DNA of 39,799 nt from Bacteroidota bacterium (GTDB taxonomy: Bacteria > Bacteroidota > Bacteroidia > Chitinophagales > Chitinophagaceae). The position numbers were made by a program, and so were the translations under genes. Position 1 is the first letter of the stretch. Each line of letters begins with the position of its first letter. Where the stretch lies: the NCBI GenBank assembly GCA_018268075.1, contig JAFDXH010000148.1, positions 1-39,799 on the forward strand, given 5' to 3'. A model generated the notes under the pieces. That model did not search any database and was not told the DNA's origin. It saw only the letters and a program-made list of their open reading frames with translations. Shown here piece by piece: positions 16,684 through 27,700 of this stretch.

Positions 16684-17643
16684 TTATATTTTATCAAACA
16701 ATAAGGCCAGAAATACAATCATCAGGTAAAAATAAGAGCTAAACATTACTCTCCTCGCAGAAGCCGCATTCATTCTTACCAATAAAAGAACACTTACATA
16801 TACCATCCAAATATTACAAGCAAATAATATCCAGAGAGAAAGGGTGCCACTCATATTAAAATAAAAAGGCAGAAATCCTACTGGAACCATCAACATCGAA
16901 TAAATTACAGACTGAACCGCAGAAAATCTTGTTGGCCCTTTTGTACTTGGCAATAATTTGAAACCCGCCTTATCATAATCCTTATGTGCCAACCAGGCAA
17001 TAGCCCAAAAATGAGGGAACTGCCACAGAAACTGTATAGCAAATAAAATATATCCTCCATAATTAAAAAATGTGGCTGTTTCACCACTTGATAGTGTCCC
17101 TTGAAATTGTCCAAAGGGATTGATCAATCCTGTAGCTGCTATCCACCCTATCAAGCAAGGTAATGCTCCAGGAAATGCACCCACTAAAACAGAAATAGAA
17201 TTGACCCGCTTAAGTGGAGTATAAATAAAGGCATATAAAAAAAGGCTGAACAAAGCTACTGCTGCACTCTCGATATTAAAAAACTTCCACATGAGAAATA
17301 CACCAAGCGCTCCTGTAATAATTGCAAAATACCATCCTTCCTTTACACTCATTCTTCCGGCTGCCACAGGCCTTCCTGCGGTTCTTTTCATTAAAACATC
17401 CGTATCCCTTTCTACCACCTGATTGATGGCATTTGCAGCGCCCGTTATCAACATTCCTGCAATAAATAAAATACAAACGGCATAAAAATTAAATGAAACA
17501 TTGGGTGCCAAAAGATAACTGACTACACAAGAAAACACCACCATAAAGCTCAAAGTGAATTTCGTAAGAATAAAGAAATCTTTCACTTTAGCCGCCAGCG
17601 AAAAGGTTGGAGAATGTACAATATGTAAAGCGGTTTTTTCCAA
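16684..17643 (-). CDS. ctaB: Haem O synthase (protohaem IX farnesyltransferase)
   Basis: 319 aa UbiA-superfamily prenyltransferase with about nine membrane helices. The first Asp-rich motif NAINQVVERDTDVLMKRT binds the Mg-farnesyl diphosphate, and DKAGFKLLP marks the second. It converts haem B to haem O for the oxidase encoded alongside. The best start is TTG at 17643: no in-frame ATG exists near the N-terminus, and the frame upstream offers none. No haem A synthase (ctaA) gene lies in this window. Confidence 0.94.
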   Translation of the reverse strand: MEKTALHIVHSPTFSLAAKVKDFFILTKFTLSFMVVFSCVVSYLLAPNVSFNFYAVCILFIAGMLITGAANAINQVVERDTDVLMKRTAGRPVAAGRMSVKEGWYFAIITGALGVFLMWKFFNIESAAVALFSLFLYAFIYTPLKRVNSISVLVGAFPGALPCLIGWIAATGLINPFGQFQGTLSSGETATFFNYGGYILFAIQFLWQFPHFWAIAWLAHKDYDKAGFKLLPSTKGPTRFSAVQSVIYSMLMVPVGFLPFYFNMSGTLSLWILFACNIWMVYVSVLLLVRMNAASARRVMFSSYFYLMIVFLALLFDKI

Positions 17644-17687
17644 TTTTTTTTCTGAGTATGCTATATTATAATTTCTGTTATTAATTA

Positions 17688-19502
17688 TTAATGTGGGCTT
17701 TCATTTTCACCGATAGGCTCAGTTTGAGGTATAAAATCTCTACCATCTTTACTGTAATCATAAGCCCAGCGATGTACTTCCGGAATTTCGCCAATCCAGT
17801 TTCCATGTCCGGGATGAGCAGGGGTAGTCCATTCCAGCGTTGTTGAATGCCATGGATTTTTATTGGCTTCAGTTACTTTTCTTCCCTTAAATATTGAATA
17901 GAAAAAGTTGAAAATAAAAAGGAATTGAGTAAAGAATACAATAATCGCTACAATACTAATGAACTGGTTAAGCCCTTCAAATTGCTTAAAGGATTCCCAA
18001 TTGCTAAAATCATAATATCGGCGTGGCATACCTGCGAGGCCTTCGTAATGCATCGGCCAGAAAATCAGATAAGCACCAATCATTGTGATCCAGAAATGTA
18101 AATAGGCAAGCGTATTATTCATAAATCTGCCAAACATTTTCGGGAACCAATGGTAAATTCCGGCAAACATTCCAAACATAGATGCTACACCCATTACCAG
18201 ATGAAAATGCGCGATTACAAAATAAGTATCGTGCAGGTGCATATCAAGTGCAGAATTGCCCAGCCAGATACCGGTAAGCCCACCAGAAATAAACAAACTC
18301 ACAAAACCGATGGCAAATAGCATTGCCGGAGTAAAAATGATATTCCCCTTCCACAAAGTAGTGAGCCAGTTGAAAACCTTAATGGCAGAAGGAACTGCAA
18401 TAAGCAAGGTAAATAATACAAACACTGATCCAAGGAATGGATTCATACCTGTTACAAACATGTGATGCGCCCAAACCAAACAGCTTAACGTAGCAATCGC
18501 AAAAAATGAACCCACCATTGCCATGTATCCAAAAATTGGTTTTCGGCTATTGGTAGAGATTACCTCCGAAGTAATACCCATCGCCGGTAAGGCTATAATG
18601 TACACTTCAGGATGCCCCAGAAACCAGAATAAATGTTGAAACAATATCGGGCTTCCACCTTCATTTGGAAGTATCTTGCCCTGAATGAAGATATCGCTTA
18701 AATAAAAGCTGGTACCTAAATGGCGATCAAACAATAATAAAACTACTGCTGATAAAAGTACCGGGAATGTAAGAACCCCCAAAACAGCAGTAAAAAAGAA
18801 CGACCAGATTGTAAGAGGAAGCCTAGTCATAAACATCCCTTTGGTGCGCATATTCAAAATGGTCACGATATAATTAAGGCCACCCAATAACGTAGAAACT
18901 ATAAACAAAGCAATACTTATGAGCCATAAATCCATCCCCGTTTTAGAGCCATCCATAGCATCGCGTAGTGCACTCAGAGGTGGATAGATAGTCCAACCAC
19001 CACTGGCAGGCCCTGTTTGTACAAACAGGGAAGAGAACATAACTACAGAAGCTGAAAAGAAAAACCAATAAGAAAGCATGTTTAAAAATGGCGAAGCCAT
19101 ATCCCTTGCGCCTACCTGCAATGGAATGAGAAAATTTGAAAAGGTACCACTCAGGCCTGCAGTAAGTACAAAAAATACCAGAATGGTTCCGTGCATGGTT
19201 ACTAATGCATAATAGAACTCCTGATCAAGGCGGCCACCTTTGGCCCATCTTCCTAAAATATCTTCAAGGAATGGAAATGCCTGATCGGGATATCCCAGTT
19301 GCAAACGGAATAACACCGAAAATAAACCACCAATTACCGCCCAGATAATACCGGTAACTAAAAACTGGTGTGAGATCATTTTATGATCTTGACTGAAAAT
19401 ATAATGGGTAATGAAGGACTGCTTGTGGTGATGATCATGAGCCTCGTGACCCAAATCGTGCACCACTAATGGTTGTTCATGCAAAACTTCTTCGTGATTC
19501 AT
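17688..19502 (-). CDS. coxA: Cytochrome c oxidase subunit I
   Basis: 604 aa catalytic subunit with twelve or more membrane helices. Visible motifs are the active-site GHPEVYIIALP (CuB His and cross-linked Tyr, with the K/D-channel Glu), the haem-ligand region HDTYFVIAHFHLVMG, the helix III motif ARDMASP with the D-channel Asp, and WFFFSASVVM. It reduces oxygen to water and pumps protons. The N-terminus is His-rich and acidic (HDLGHEAHDHHHK), an extension seen in Bacteroidota homologues. It lies downstream of subunit II with a 42-bp gap. Confidence 0.97.
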   Translation of the reverse strand: MNHEEVLHEQPLVVHDLGHEAHDHHHKQSFITHYIFSQDHKMISHQFLVTGIIWAVIGGLFSVLFRLQLGYPDQAFPFLEDILGRWAKGGRLDQEFYYALVTMHGTILVFFVLTAGLSGTFSNFLIPLQVGARDMASPFLNMLSYWFFFSASVVMFSSLFVQTGPASGGWTIYPPLSALRDAMDGSKTGMDLWLISIALFIVSTLLGGLNYIVTILNMRTKGMFMTRLPLTIWSFFFTAVLGVLTFPVLLSAVVLLLFDRHLGTSFYLSDIFIQGKILPNEGGSPILFQHLFWFLGHPEVYIIALPAMGITSEVISTNSRKPIFGYMAMVGSFFAIATLSCLVWAHHMFVTGMNPFLGSVFVLFTLLIAVPSAIKVFNWLTTLWKGNIIFTPAMLFAIGFVSLFISGGLTGIWLGNSALDMHLHDTYFVIAHFHLVMGVASMFGMFAGIYHWFPKMFGRFMNNTLAYLHFWITMIGAYLIFWPMHYEGLAGMPRRYYDFSNWESFKQFEGLNQFISIVAIIVFFTQFLFIFNFFYSIFKGRKVTEANKNPWHSTTLEWTTPAHPGHGNWIGEIPEVHRWAYDYSKDGRDFIPQTEPIGENESPH

Positions 19503-19544
19503 AATGATATTATTTTGGTGGCTTTTGCCTAAATTATTCAGTGC

Positions 19545-20576
19545 TTACTTTATTGCCATAGTTTTTGTGCTGTCGGCAGGGGCCGCAGGCATACCGGCTT
19601 TTGATTTCAGATATTCGGGCCTTTGCTTGATCATCCAATCGTTAAACTCCCGTTGTGTTTCCACTACAATCACTCCTCTCATGGTAAAATGTCCTTTACC
19701 GCACATTTGATCACAGGCTATTTCATATACAAAATCAGGGTTTCCTGTTTTTTCCTGCATTTGCTTGGTAGTATAAATTGGGGTAAACCAAAGTGTAGTA
19801 GGAGTTCCTGGCACTGCATCCATTTTCATTCGAAATGCCGGAAGGCCCACATCATGTATTACATCCTGTGAATTAATTACCAATTTCACCGGCTTGTTTA
19901 CTACCACATGCATAGTAGTTGGTACATGTATATCATCATGGCTCGCAGCATCTTTCCAATCTACACCAAGCGGGTTTCCGTTGGCTGGATCCGTCATTTT
20001 ATAATCCTTTCTACCCAATATTTTATCCTTGCCAGGGTATCTTATTTCCCAGCCAAACTGGTGACCAGTAATTTCTATTACCTGTGCATTCTTAGGTGCA
20101 TCTCCTGTAAATTTAAACCAGGCTTTCAACCCGAATACAACTAATACTGTAAGCACTATTGCCGGGATACTTGTCCAAAGAAATTCCAATCTATTATCAT
20201 GTGCAAAATAAAGCGCTTTACGTTTTTCTTTATATTGATATTTGAACGAAAACCAGAATAACAAAATTTGAGTGATGAAGAATACAATACCTGTAATCCA
20301 TATAGTCCACCACATCATTTTATCAATCTCCTTTCCTTCGGTAGATGCGGCTCCATAAGAAAATAAATTATTGGGGTAATATAACTTATTACAATACCAC
20401 ACACCTATGAGGCCAAGTATAAGAAAGGCCACCATTAAAAACCCATTCACCCTGTTATTTTGGTTTCTCGATTTCTCTTCTCCCTTTAGAAGGCTTACAT
20501 ATTCGCTAGCCTTGGAAATTTGAAAAATCACCAGGAAAATAAGGATGATAATGACAATCAAAAAAAAGTTACTCAT
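19545..20576 (-). CDS. coxB: Cytochrome c oxidase subunit II (CuA)
   Basis: 343 aa. The CuA-binding C-terminal domain has the His in VIHDVGLP and the motif CDQMCGKGHFTM, which supplies two Cys, His and Met; the usual Glu between the cysteines is Gln, and only its backbone carbonyl is needed. There are four hydrophobic segments (near 2-22, 45-62, 86-110 and 137-153) rather than the usual two. No haem-binding CxxCH is fused at the C-terminus, so this is an aa3-like rather than caa3-like subunit II. It receives electrons from the ACIII cytochromes or a soluble cytochrome c. Confidence 0.96.
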   Translation of the reverse strand: MSNFFLIVIIILIFLVIFQISKASEYVSLLKGEEKSRNQNNRVNGFLMVAFLILGLIGVWYCNKLYYPNNLFSYGAASTEGKEIDKMMWWTIWITGIVFFITQILLFWFSFKYQYKEKRKALYFAHDNRLEFLWTSIPAIVLTVLVVFGLKAWFKFTGDAPKNAQVIEITGHQFGWEIRYPGKDKILGRKDYKMTDPANGNPLGVDWKDAASHDDIHVPTTMHVVVNKPVKLVINSQDVIHDVGLPAFRMKMDAVPGTPTTLWFTPIYTTKQMQEKTGNPDFVYEIACDQMCGKGHFTMRGVIVVETQREFNDWMIKQRPEYLKSKAGMPAAPADSTKTMAIK

Positions 20577-20673
20577 ATTTAATTTTTTTCCTCACCTAAA
20601 TGAAAGAACCTGATTATTTTATTGCTCTTTATTTGTATTTAAATAATACGTTTAGTTATTCTTACCTGCGCTA

Positions 20674-21915
20674 CTATGGCCCCACTACATGTATAATACT
20701 TTCTTTCAGGAAAGGATTATTATGAGCTGTCATAGATGTTTTCATTGCAAACTTATTTACTCCCCACATAATGATTCCAATAAAGCCCAACGGAATACCT
20801 AATTCAAACCAACTCATGTGTGGATTATTTTTTACTGTTCCGGGCATTACCATTTGGTAGAAATCAATCCAATGGCCAAATATGATCACAATACACATAA
20901 AGGTGACAATGGTGTAATTTCTTTTGGTACCTGCTTTCATAAATATTAGGATTGGCGCTACAAAATTCAAAACCAGATTCAGGTAAAAGAGGCCTGAATA
21001 GTGCCCCTGCAATCTTACTTTAAAATAAACGGTCTCCTCAGGAATATTTCCATACCAGATCAGCATAAACTGATCAAACCATAGGTAAGTCCAGAATATA
21101 GAAAAGGCAAAAATAAATTTACCCAGATCTTGAATATGCTCTTTAGTAACATATTCCAACTGGCCTTGATTTTTAAAATAAATAACAAAAATAGTAATAA
21201 GAGCTAACCCTGCCACAAATGTGCTTGCAAATGTGTACCAGCTATACATGGTGCTATACCAATGTGCATCAATACTCATAAGCCACAACCAAGGCAAAAT
21301 GGAGCCTACTGATAAAAGGTAAAGAACAATATAATATGCACTGATACCCATATTCTGTTTAAGCCATTTTTTAGACGTATCATAATCCATAGGCCCCATT
21401 GCATCTGTCTTCAGGCTTAATTGATTTAGTTTTTTTCCTAAAAAAATCCACAAAGCAATTACTACAAACGATGTAGCCAGATAAACTGTGGGATTTAAGA
21501 ACCCGGATTTGCCGTTTAATACTTTATCATGATGCAAGGCTGCCTTATCAAGCCATGGATAAATATCTGCACGCTGGCCAAAAATGACACACAGCAAAAT
21601 AATAAATGTAATACCCCCCATTACAGGTACCAAGGTAGCAATAGCTTCTGTTACTCTTCTAAAAGCAACCTGCCATCCGCCCATTGCTAAGGTACAAATT
21701 ACAATAAAGAAGATAGAAACATTCACCAACATAAGCCAGAACATACTATTTTGTAATAGCACCGCCCAAAAACGAGTGCTATTCACATTATCTCCATGGC
21801 TTCCGGCCATAGGATTTAAAAATATAATTCCAAGAATAAGAGTTAGTAAGCCCGCAGCCATAAATATTACTGACCATCTTTTGAATCCTGCCGGTGCTAC
21901 ATACTGATTGTTCAT
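20674..21915 (-). CDS. actF: Alternative Complex III subunit ActF
   Basis: 413 aa polytopic membrane protein with about ten helices, of the NrfD-like fold shared with ActC but shorter in its loops. It follows actE directly and is the last act gene before the oxidase genes, the usual order in Bacteroidota. In known ACIII structures ActF is a membrane subunit related to ActC and is considered for proton translocation. Ninety-seven bases separate it from coxB; no promoter or terminator was recognised there. Confidence 0.92.
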   Translation of the reverse strand: MNNQYVAPAGFKRWSVIFMAAGLLTLILGIIFLNPMAGSHGDNVNSTRFWAVLLQNSMFWLMLVNVSIFFIVICTLAMGGWQVAFRRVTEAIATLVPVMGGITFIILLCVIFGQRADIYPWLDKAALHHDKVLNGKSGFLNPTVYLATSFVVIALWIFLGKKLNQLSLKTDAMGPMDYDTSKKWLKQNMGISAYYIVLYLLSVGSILPWLWLMSIDAHWYSTMYSWYTFASTFVAGLALITIFVIYFKNQGQLEYVTKEHIQDLGKFIFAFSIFWTYLWFDQFMLIWYGNIPEETVYFKVRLQGHYSGLFYLNLVLNFVAPILIFMKAGTKRNYTIVTFMCIVIIFGHWIDFYQMVMPGTVKNNPHMSWFELGIPLGFIGIIMWGVNKFAMKTSMTAHNNPFLKESIIHVVGP

Positions 21916-21936
21916 TAAAAAAAGATTTTTATTAAA

Positions 21937-22569
21937 TTATTTTGTTTTAGTCGAATCTGTGCCTGAGGCAGAATTAGCATCACTACTTGCGGTAGCAATA
22001 TTGAGTCCTGCCTGATGCGCTTTTATATATTGTATTACCATCCACCTTTGCTCACGGCTCAGTTGAGAGGCATAACTACCCATATTGTTTTTCCCATAAG
22101 TAATAGAATGAAACATGGTACCTACCGGCATTGCTATATATTGTGCTAATGTAAGATTAGCCACAGCAGGCACTTTTCCTCCTGTAGATAGCGGGCCTTG
22201 TGCATCCATTTTCTCTCCATGGCAAATAGCGCAATTAATATTAAACAGTCTTGCTGCCTCCTTCATTTGGGTTGAGTTCAGCGGCGGTAAGGGGTCTTTT
22301 ACTTGTGCGCTCAGTTTATACCCATTAGAATCATTTGGTAAAATATAAGGAAACAGATCGCCGCGCCTGATAGTACCTTCTACTGGCCAAGGAATATATT
22401 TTATATTTTCAGAGGCAAGATTATTAGGTGCATAAGCTACATAAGCACGACTATAGGCCATGTCTGGCATATAAATTTTTCCTGGTTCTCTCTTGCTGTC
22501 GCAACTTTGAAATGCCACACACAGGGAAACAAGTACAAATAGAGAAAATATAATATTATTTTTTTTCAT
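21937..22569 (-). CDS. actE: Alternative Complex III subunit ActE, monohaem cytochrome c lipoprotein
   Basis: 210 aa from the ATG at 22569. Upstream ATGs at 22578 and 22584 and a TTG at 22599 are in frame, but this start gives a standard lipoprotein signal (MKKNNIIF...) with lipidated C23 in the lipobox AFQSC. The single haem c site is CAICH (C113, C116, H117), and the probable axial Met is in NNMGSY. It is expected to be anchored to the periplasmic face and to pass electrons from ActA to the oxidase. It lies between actD and actF. Confidence 0.93.
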   Translation of the reverse strand: MKKNNIIFSLFVLVSLCVAFQSCDSKREPGKIYMPDMAYSRAYVAYAPNNLASENIKYIPWPVEGTIRRGDLFPYILPNDSNGYKLSAQVKDPLPPLNSTQMKEAARLFNINCAICHGEKMDAQGPLSTGGKVPAVANLTLAQYIAMPVGTMFHSITYGKNNMGSYASQLSREQRWMVIQYIKAHQAGLNIATASSDANSASGTDSTKTK

Positions 22570-22609
22570 GCCGTTCATGCACATTTTTATGTTACTCAAT
22601 ACATTTTTT

Positions 22610-23197
22610 TTATTCTACCCCTACTTCTTCAGTTCTGTATAATTTTTGCTCCTTATCATATCTGCCAAACCACCATCCATCTTCAGCATCCTGCACATTT
22701 ATTTCTATAGCTCCATTTTGCGCTAAAAATGCTTCTATCTCTGCCACATTTGATTTTGCAGTACATTCAATCGCCATTACAAAGGCATCATCTGTTGCTC
22801 TCGGACTGAAATGATGTTTTTTTACTCCCGGCATCATCTTGTTCAACCAGCAATAAGTCCACACCATACCCACTGCAGATAATAGTACAGTAAGCTCAAA
22901 AGTAATAGGGATAAAGGCAGGTAAAGGAAAATGTGGTTTGCCCCCAATATTTAAAGGCCAATCTGTTGTAAATATCCACCCCATACCCCAAAGAGCAATG
23001 GTAGTACCTGTAATGCCGTAGATGAATCCCATTGTATGCAGGCTTGTTTGTCTCAGTCCCAAAGCATGATCCAACCCATGAATTGGAAAGGGAGTATAAA
23101 CATCATGAATTTTATATCCTGCACGGCGCACGTTCTTTACCGCAGGAAACAAAACTTTTTCATCTTCAAATGAACCAACAACAAATTTTTTGATCAT
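22610..23197 (-). CDS. actD: Alternative Complex III subunit ActD (DUF3341)
   Basis: 195 aa. The N-terminal cytoplasmic part contains the family region VRRAGYKIHDVYTPFPIHG. Two membrane helices follow (about 55-75 and 95-120), then a C-terminal soluble tail. The domain is DUF3341, the marker of ActD. It has no cofactor and links the membrane and peripheral parts of the complex. The gap to actC is 37 bp. Confidence 0.93.
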   Translation of the reverse strand: MIKKFVVGSFEDEKVLFPAVKNVRRAGYKIHDVYTPFPIHGLDHALGLRQTSLHTMGFIYGITGTTIALWGMGWIFTTDWPLNIGGKPHFPLPAFIPITFELTVLLSAVGMVWTYCWLNKMMPGVKKHHFSPRATDDAFVMAIECTAKSNVAEIEAFLAQNGAIEINVQDAEDGWWFGRYDKEQKLYRTEEVGVE

Positions 23198-23234
23198 ATT
23201 AAATTCTTTAAAAAAAACAAATCAAACTGCTCTA

Positions 23235-24686
23235 TTAATGAGCGTGCTCTACTTCTTCGACATAAAATTTCTCAGAATCCATCCTTTCCAAATCAGTCAT
23301 TTTCGCTTTATAATTTTCACCACTTGTTTTTAAAATACTCTTAATTTCTGCCACTGCTATTACAGGGAAGAATTTAGCGAAAAGGAAATAACAAGTAAAG
23401 AATAATCCGAAGGTTCCTAAGTAGAATCCGATCTCCCATATTGAAGGGCTATAATATACTGTCCAGCTCGATGGAAGATAATCACGATATATAGAGGTAA
23501 CAATAATCACAAACCTCTCAAACCACATACCTACATTGATCAGTACAGACATGAAGAAAGTGAACAATACATTTCTCCTTAATTTACGCGACCAGAATAG
23601 CTGAGGAGATGCCACATTACAAAACATCATTCCATAATAAGCCCAACCATAAGGGCTGAATATATTTACCCTGTTTTGGCGAAAGGCCCACCATTCATAG
23701 GCATTGCCACTATACCAGGCTACAAATAGCTCTGATAGGTAAGCACACCCAACAATAGATCCGGTAAGCACAATTACCTTATTCATGGCTTCTATATGCC
23801 CTACCGTTATATAATCTTCCAGGTGAAGTACTTTTCTGGTAATAATTAATAGTGATTGCACCATCGCAAATCCGGAAAAAATAGCACCCGCAACAAAATA
23901 AGGCGGGAAAATGGTGGTGTGCCAACCTGGAATTACTGAAGTGGCAAAGTCAAAAGATACAATGGTGTGCACTGACAATACAAGTGGAGTAGCCAGGCCA
24001 GCTAAAACGAGTGCAAGGCTCTCCTGACGTTGCCAGTGTTTGGTACTACCTGTCCATCCAAAAGATGCAAGGCCGTAAAACATTTTTCTAAATTTGGTCT
24101 TAGCCCTATCCCTTACTGTAGCAAGGTCTGGTAGCAAGCCTGTGTACCAGAATAATAGTGATACTGTAAAATAAGTTGAAACCGCAAATACATCCCACAA
24201 AAGAGCTGAGTTAAAATTGGGCCATAATGGTCCGCGAGTATTAGGGTAAGGCATTACAAAAAATCCCATCCATACGCGCCCCATGTGAAAGATAGGGAAC
24301 TGACCGGCGCAAATTACTGCAAAGATGGTCATGGCTTCGGCTGCACGGTTTACACCAGTACGCCAGCCTTGCCTGAAGAGTAGAAGTATCGCAGAAATAA
24401 GGGTACCTGCATGACCAATACCAATCCACCAAACGAAGTTAGTAATATCCCATCCCCAACCTACAGTATGGTTAAGATTCCACTGCCCGATTCCATATAC
24501 TACTTCGCGATATACAGAGTAAACTCCAAAAATCAAGAGTGCTATCGAAATTGATAATCCAATCCACCATGCAGTAGTGGGCTTGGTTTCAATGGGGCCG
24601 ATGATGTCCTCTGTTACCTGGTGATAATTTTTTTCACCGTCTATCAGTGGTTCCCTTAATTCGGATTCGTATTTTAATAATGACAT
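23235..24686 (-). CDS. actC: Alternative Complex III subunit ActC (NrfD-like quinol-binding subunit)
   Basis: 483 aa integral membrane protein with about ten helices, NrfD/PsrC family. It begins with a hydrophilic stretch naming ACIII members (IIGPIETKPTTAWWIGL). Conserved His and acidic residues in the early helices (GWGWDITNFVWWIGIGHAG and QFPIFHMGRVW) are those associated with quinol oxidation and possible proton movement. It sits next to the iron-sulphur subunit ActB, to which it passes electrons. Confidence 0.95.
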   Translation of the reverse strand: MSLLKYESELREPLIDGEKNYHQVTEDIIGPIETKPTTAWWIGLSISIALLIFGVYSVYREVVYGIGQWNLNHTVGWGWDITNFVWWIGIGHAGTLISAILLLFRQGWRTGVNRAAEAMTIFAVICAGQFPIFHMGRVWMGFFVMPYPNTRGPLWPNFNSALLWDVFAVSTYFTVSLLFWYTGLLPDLATVRDRAKTKFRKMFYGLASFGWTGSTKHWQRQESLALVLAGLATPLVLSVHTIVSFDFATSVIPGWHTTIFPPYFVAGAIFSGFAMVQSLLIITRKVLHLEDYITVGHIEAMNKVIVLTGSIVGCAYLSELFVAWYSGNAYEWWAFRQNRVNIFSPYGWAYYGMMFCNVASPQLFWSRKLRRNVLFTFFMSVLINVGMWFERFVIIVTSIYRDYLPSSWTVYYSPSIWEIGFYLGTFGLFFTCYFLFAKFFPVIAVAEIKSILKTSGENYKAKMTDLERMDSEKFYVEEVEHAH

Positions 24687-24736
24687 ACTGTTTTAATCTT
24701 TTATTTCTACAGGTTATATCTTTTTTATTATTCTAA

Positions 24737-27700
24737 TTAAACTTCTGCTTCTTTGGTTCCCACTTCTCTATCTGTATTTCTGATTTTAGCCAGATAATTT
24801 ACATTGCTCAATGTATGTAATTGCTCTAACACATAGAATTTTCTTGCCTTTTGTTGCTCGTATCTTAGCTTAGAGATATTGCTCTCTGCATCATTTACAT
24901 TACCAAACATAATGGCATGTGTAGGGCAAGCCTGCATACAAGCAGTCTTAATTTCACCATCCTTTATGGGCCTTCCTTCTTTCTTTGCATTTAGTTTTCC
25001 TTCTTGTAAACGCTGAACGCAGAAGCTACATTTTTCCATAACACCACGGGCTCTCACAGTCACATCAGGGTTAAGCACCATTCTTGTAAGGTCGCTTTCA
25101 AGGTCGGTTGTGGCATCTGAAATTATTCCTCTTTGGTTATCAGGGAAGCTGTCTGCACCGTTATAATCGGCCCAGTTAAATCGGCGTACTTTATAAGGAC
25201 AGTTGTTGGCACAATATTTTGTTCCTATACAACGGTTGTAAACCATTTGATTCAAACCTTCGCTGCTATGATTGGTTGCGGAAACTGGGCACACATTTTC
25301 GCATGGTGCGTTATCACACTGCTGGCAAAGCATTGGTTGAAAAACAATATCCGGATTTTGAGGATTTCCCGTGAAATAACGATCAATCCTTATCCATTGC
25401 ATGTCATGAAACCGAGATACTTCATATTTGCCTACTGTAGAAATATTATTTTCTGCTACACAGGCTACAGTACAAGCGCTACATCCTATGCATGTATTAA
25501 GATCTATGCTCATGCCCCATTTTATTCCCGGCTTTTCGTAAGTAGGGTACATCGTGGCATCACGCGTAAAATCTTTTCCGTAGGCGCTCAGTTCTTCCTC
25601 TTCTTCTCTTCCCAGCTCGAGTGGGTCGGCTATAAAATGCTTTAATGTTGTTTCTCTTACTATCGGCCGCCCTTCGGTTATACTATGGGTTTGCGTTTGG
25701 GCAATAGGAAACATTTTTCCGGTGCTTTCTATTGAAGCAATGGATTGATAGGTAATGTTAGTCCCATTGTATGAAGTAAGCGGATAAACATTTACACCAA
25801 CGCCTGCTGCTGCCGGCCCTATGTATTGTTTGGTTTTAGTTTTATCATTACTCTCCCTGCCATACCCTACTGCGATTGCGATCACATTGGGATGAATACC
25901 GGGTATAATTAATGCAGGTATTTCTATTGGTTTACCATTTACGGTTACTTTCACTACCGGCTTATCGGGATGCACTTCATATTTATCTGCTTGGCGCTGT
26001 TTAAAAATATCAATATCAAATAATTTCTTTCCCATTTCAGGAGAAACCATTGCATAGTTATCCCATGTTGCTTTAGTAATAGGATCACTTACTTCCTGCA
26101 GCCAAGCATTGCTAGCATGCGAACCGGTACCAATTGATATTTTTTGATAAAAAACAATTTCTGTATCCCCACCTTTTATTGCTGCAATTCTGGTAGCAGC
26201 CTCCTGCACATTCCCCTTGTATGAAACTGGGGCAGATGAGGTGGTGATTACAACTGGAATATTTTGCTTGCCTGATGAATCCGTCAAATTTTTCTTGCTA
26301 TCTACGCCGGCAATTACAGGTGTTTGTTCTGACCCACTAAAGGTAGCAGATTCTGCCGCAGATGCCGGTGTCATGTCGGCAGGCCTTAAAATTGAATTTT
26401 GCGATAATAGACGACCGCCTTCAATAATACCATCTTGTAAAAATTGTTCGTATTTATCTAAACTACCCAAACGGCCTGTCCAATAATTCTTAAAATATAC
26501 GGCATACTCATCAGGGCTACCTGATACCTTCAATAAAGATGTTTCAAATTGCCTTGTCTTAAATAAAGGATGAATAAGCGGCTGCAATACACTGATAGTG
26601 CCTTTCTGCAACTCAGCATCTCCCCAACTTTCAAGCCAATGATGAGAAGGAATTAAATAGTTACAAAGCTCTGTTGTCTCATCCATTTTTTCTGAATAAG
26701 AAACTGTAAAAGCGCATTTTTTTATCCCACTTACTAACTTGGCAGAATCAAAATAACTATACACAGGATTGGCGCCATATACCATTAGGCCACCAATAGC
26801 GCCGCTATTTAAGTCTTGCGTCAAGGCTACCATATCACTATCCATTCCCTGCCGGTAATTAACCGGAGTATTATAATCTATTACCTTTCCGTTAGCGCCT
26901 ATCTGTTCATTAATTGCATTGACTACCATTTGAATATTGACGTCATTGCTGCCACATACTACAAGAGCAGCGCCTTTATTCGCAGATAATTCAGCGGCGG
27001 TTTTTTTCACTGCTTCTGTAAGTGCTGGCGATAAAGTAGCTGTAGTACCACCACCCAGCGCGCCTAACAATGCAAGTGCTATTGCTCCTGTTTCTGATGG
27101 CTTGTGTATAAAGCGCTCATCAGCATTAGCGCCGGTCATGCTATAATAACTTTCAAATTGTATATGACGGCTCATTGATGGATTTTTCTCATCAATTCTT
27201 CTGTTGGCTGCATATTGTTTTGCAAAAACCACAGGGCTAAGCCAAGTACCCAAAAAATCAGCATTAAGGCTTACAATCACTTTGGCATTTTCAAAATTAT
27301 ATGCCGGAATTATCCTTTGGCCATAAGATGCTTCATTAGCCATTAACATACCACTATAGGAAACGGCATCGTATTGTACATGGCGTCCTGGATACTTTTT
27401 TAAAACATCCGCTATTATTTGTTTTAAAGTGATAGAAGTAATAGAGGAAGTAAGAATCACTAACGGTTTGCCACCAAGATTTGACAATTCGGAAGCCACC
27501 ATTTTATCTATTGCTTCAAAGGTTGCCTCTTTACCTTTCGCTAAAGGATAACGAAGCCTGGTGGTATCATATAAATCAAGAACCGATGACTGGCATTGTG
27601 CAGAGGTACCGCCAAGGGTTAGTGAGCAAAGTTCATTTCCTTCAATTTTAATAGGCCGGCCTTCCCGTTGTTTTACTACTACAGGTACTGCATCGCCATC

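Noticed and set aside
25133-25645. 170-codon open frame on the + strand opposite actB
   Set aside because: It lies wholly inside actB, its translation is Cys/Ile/Tyr-rich without any recognisable motif, and it has no start context; it is an antisense shadow.
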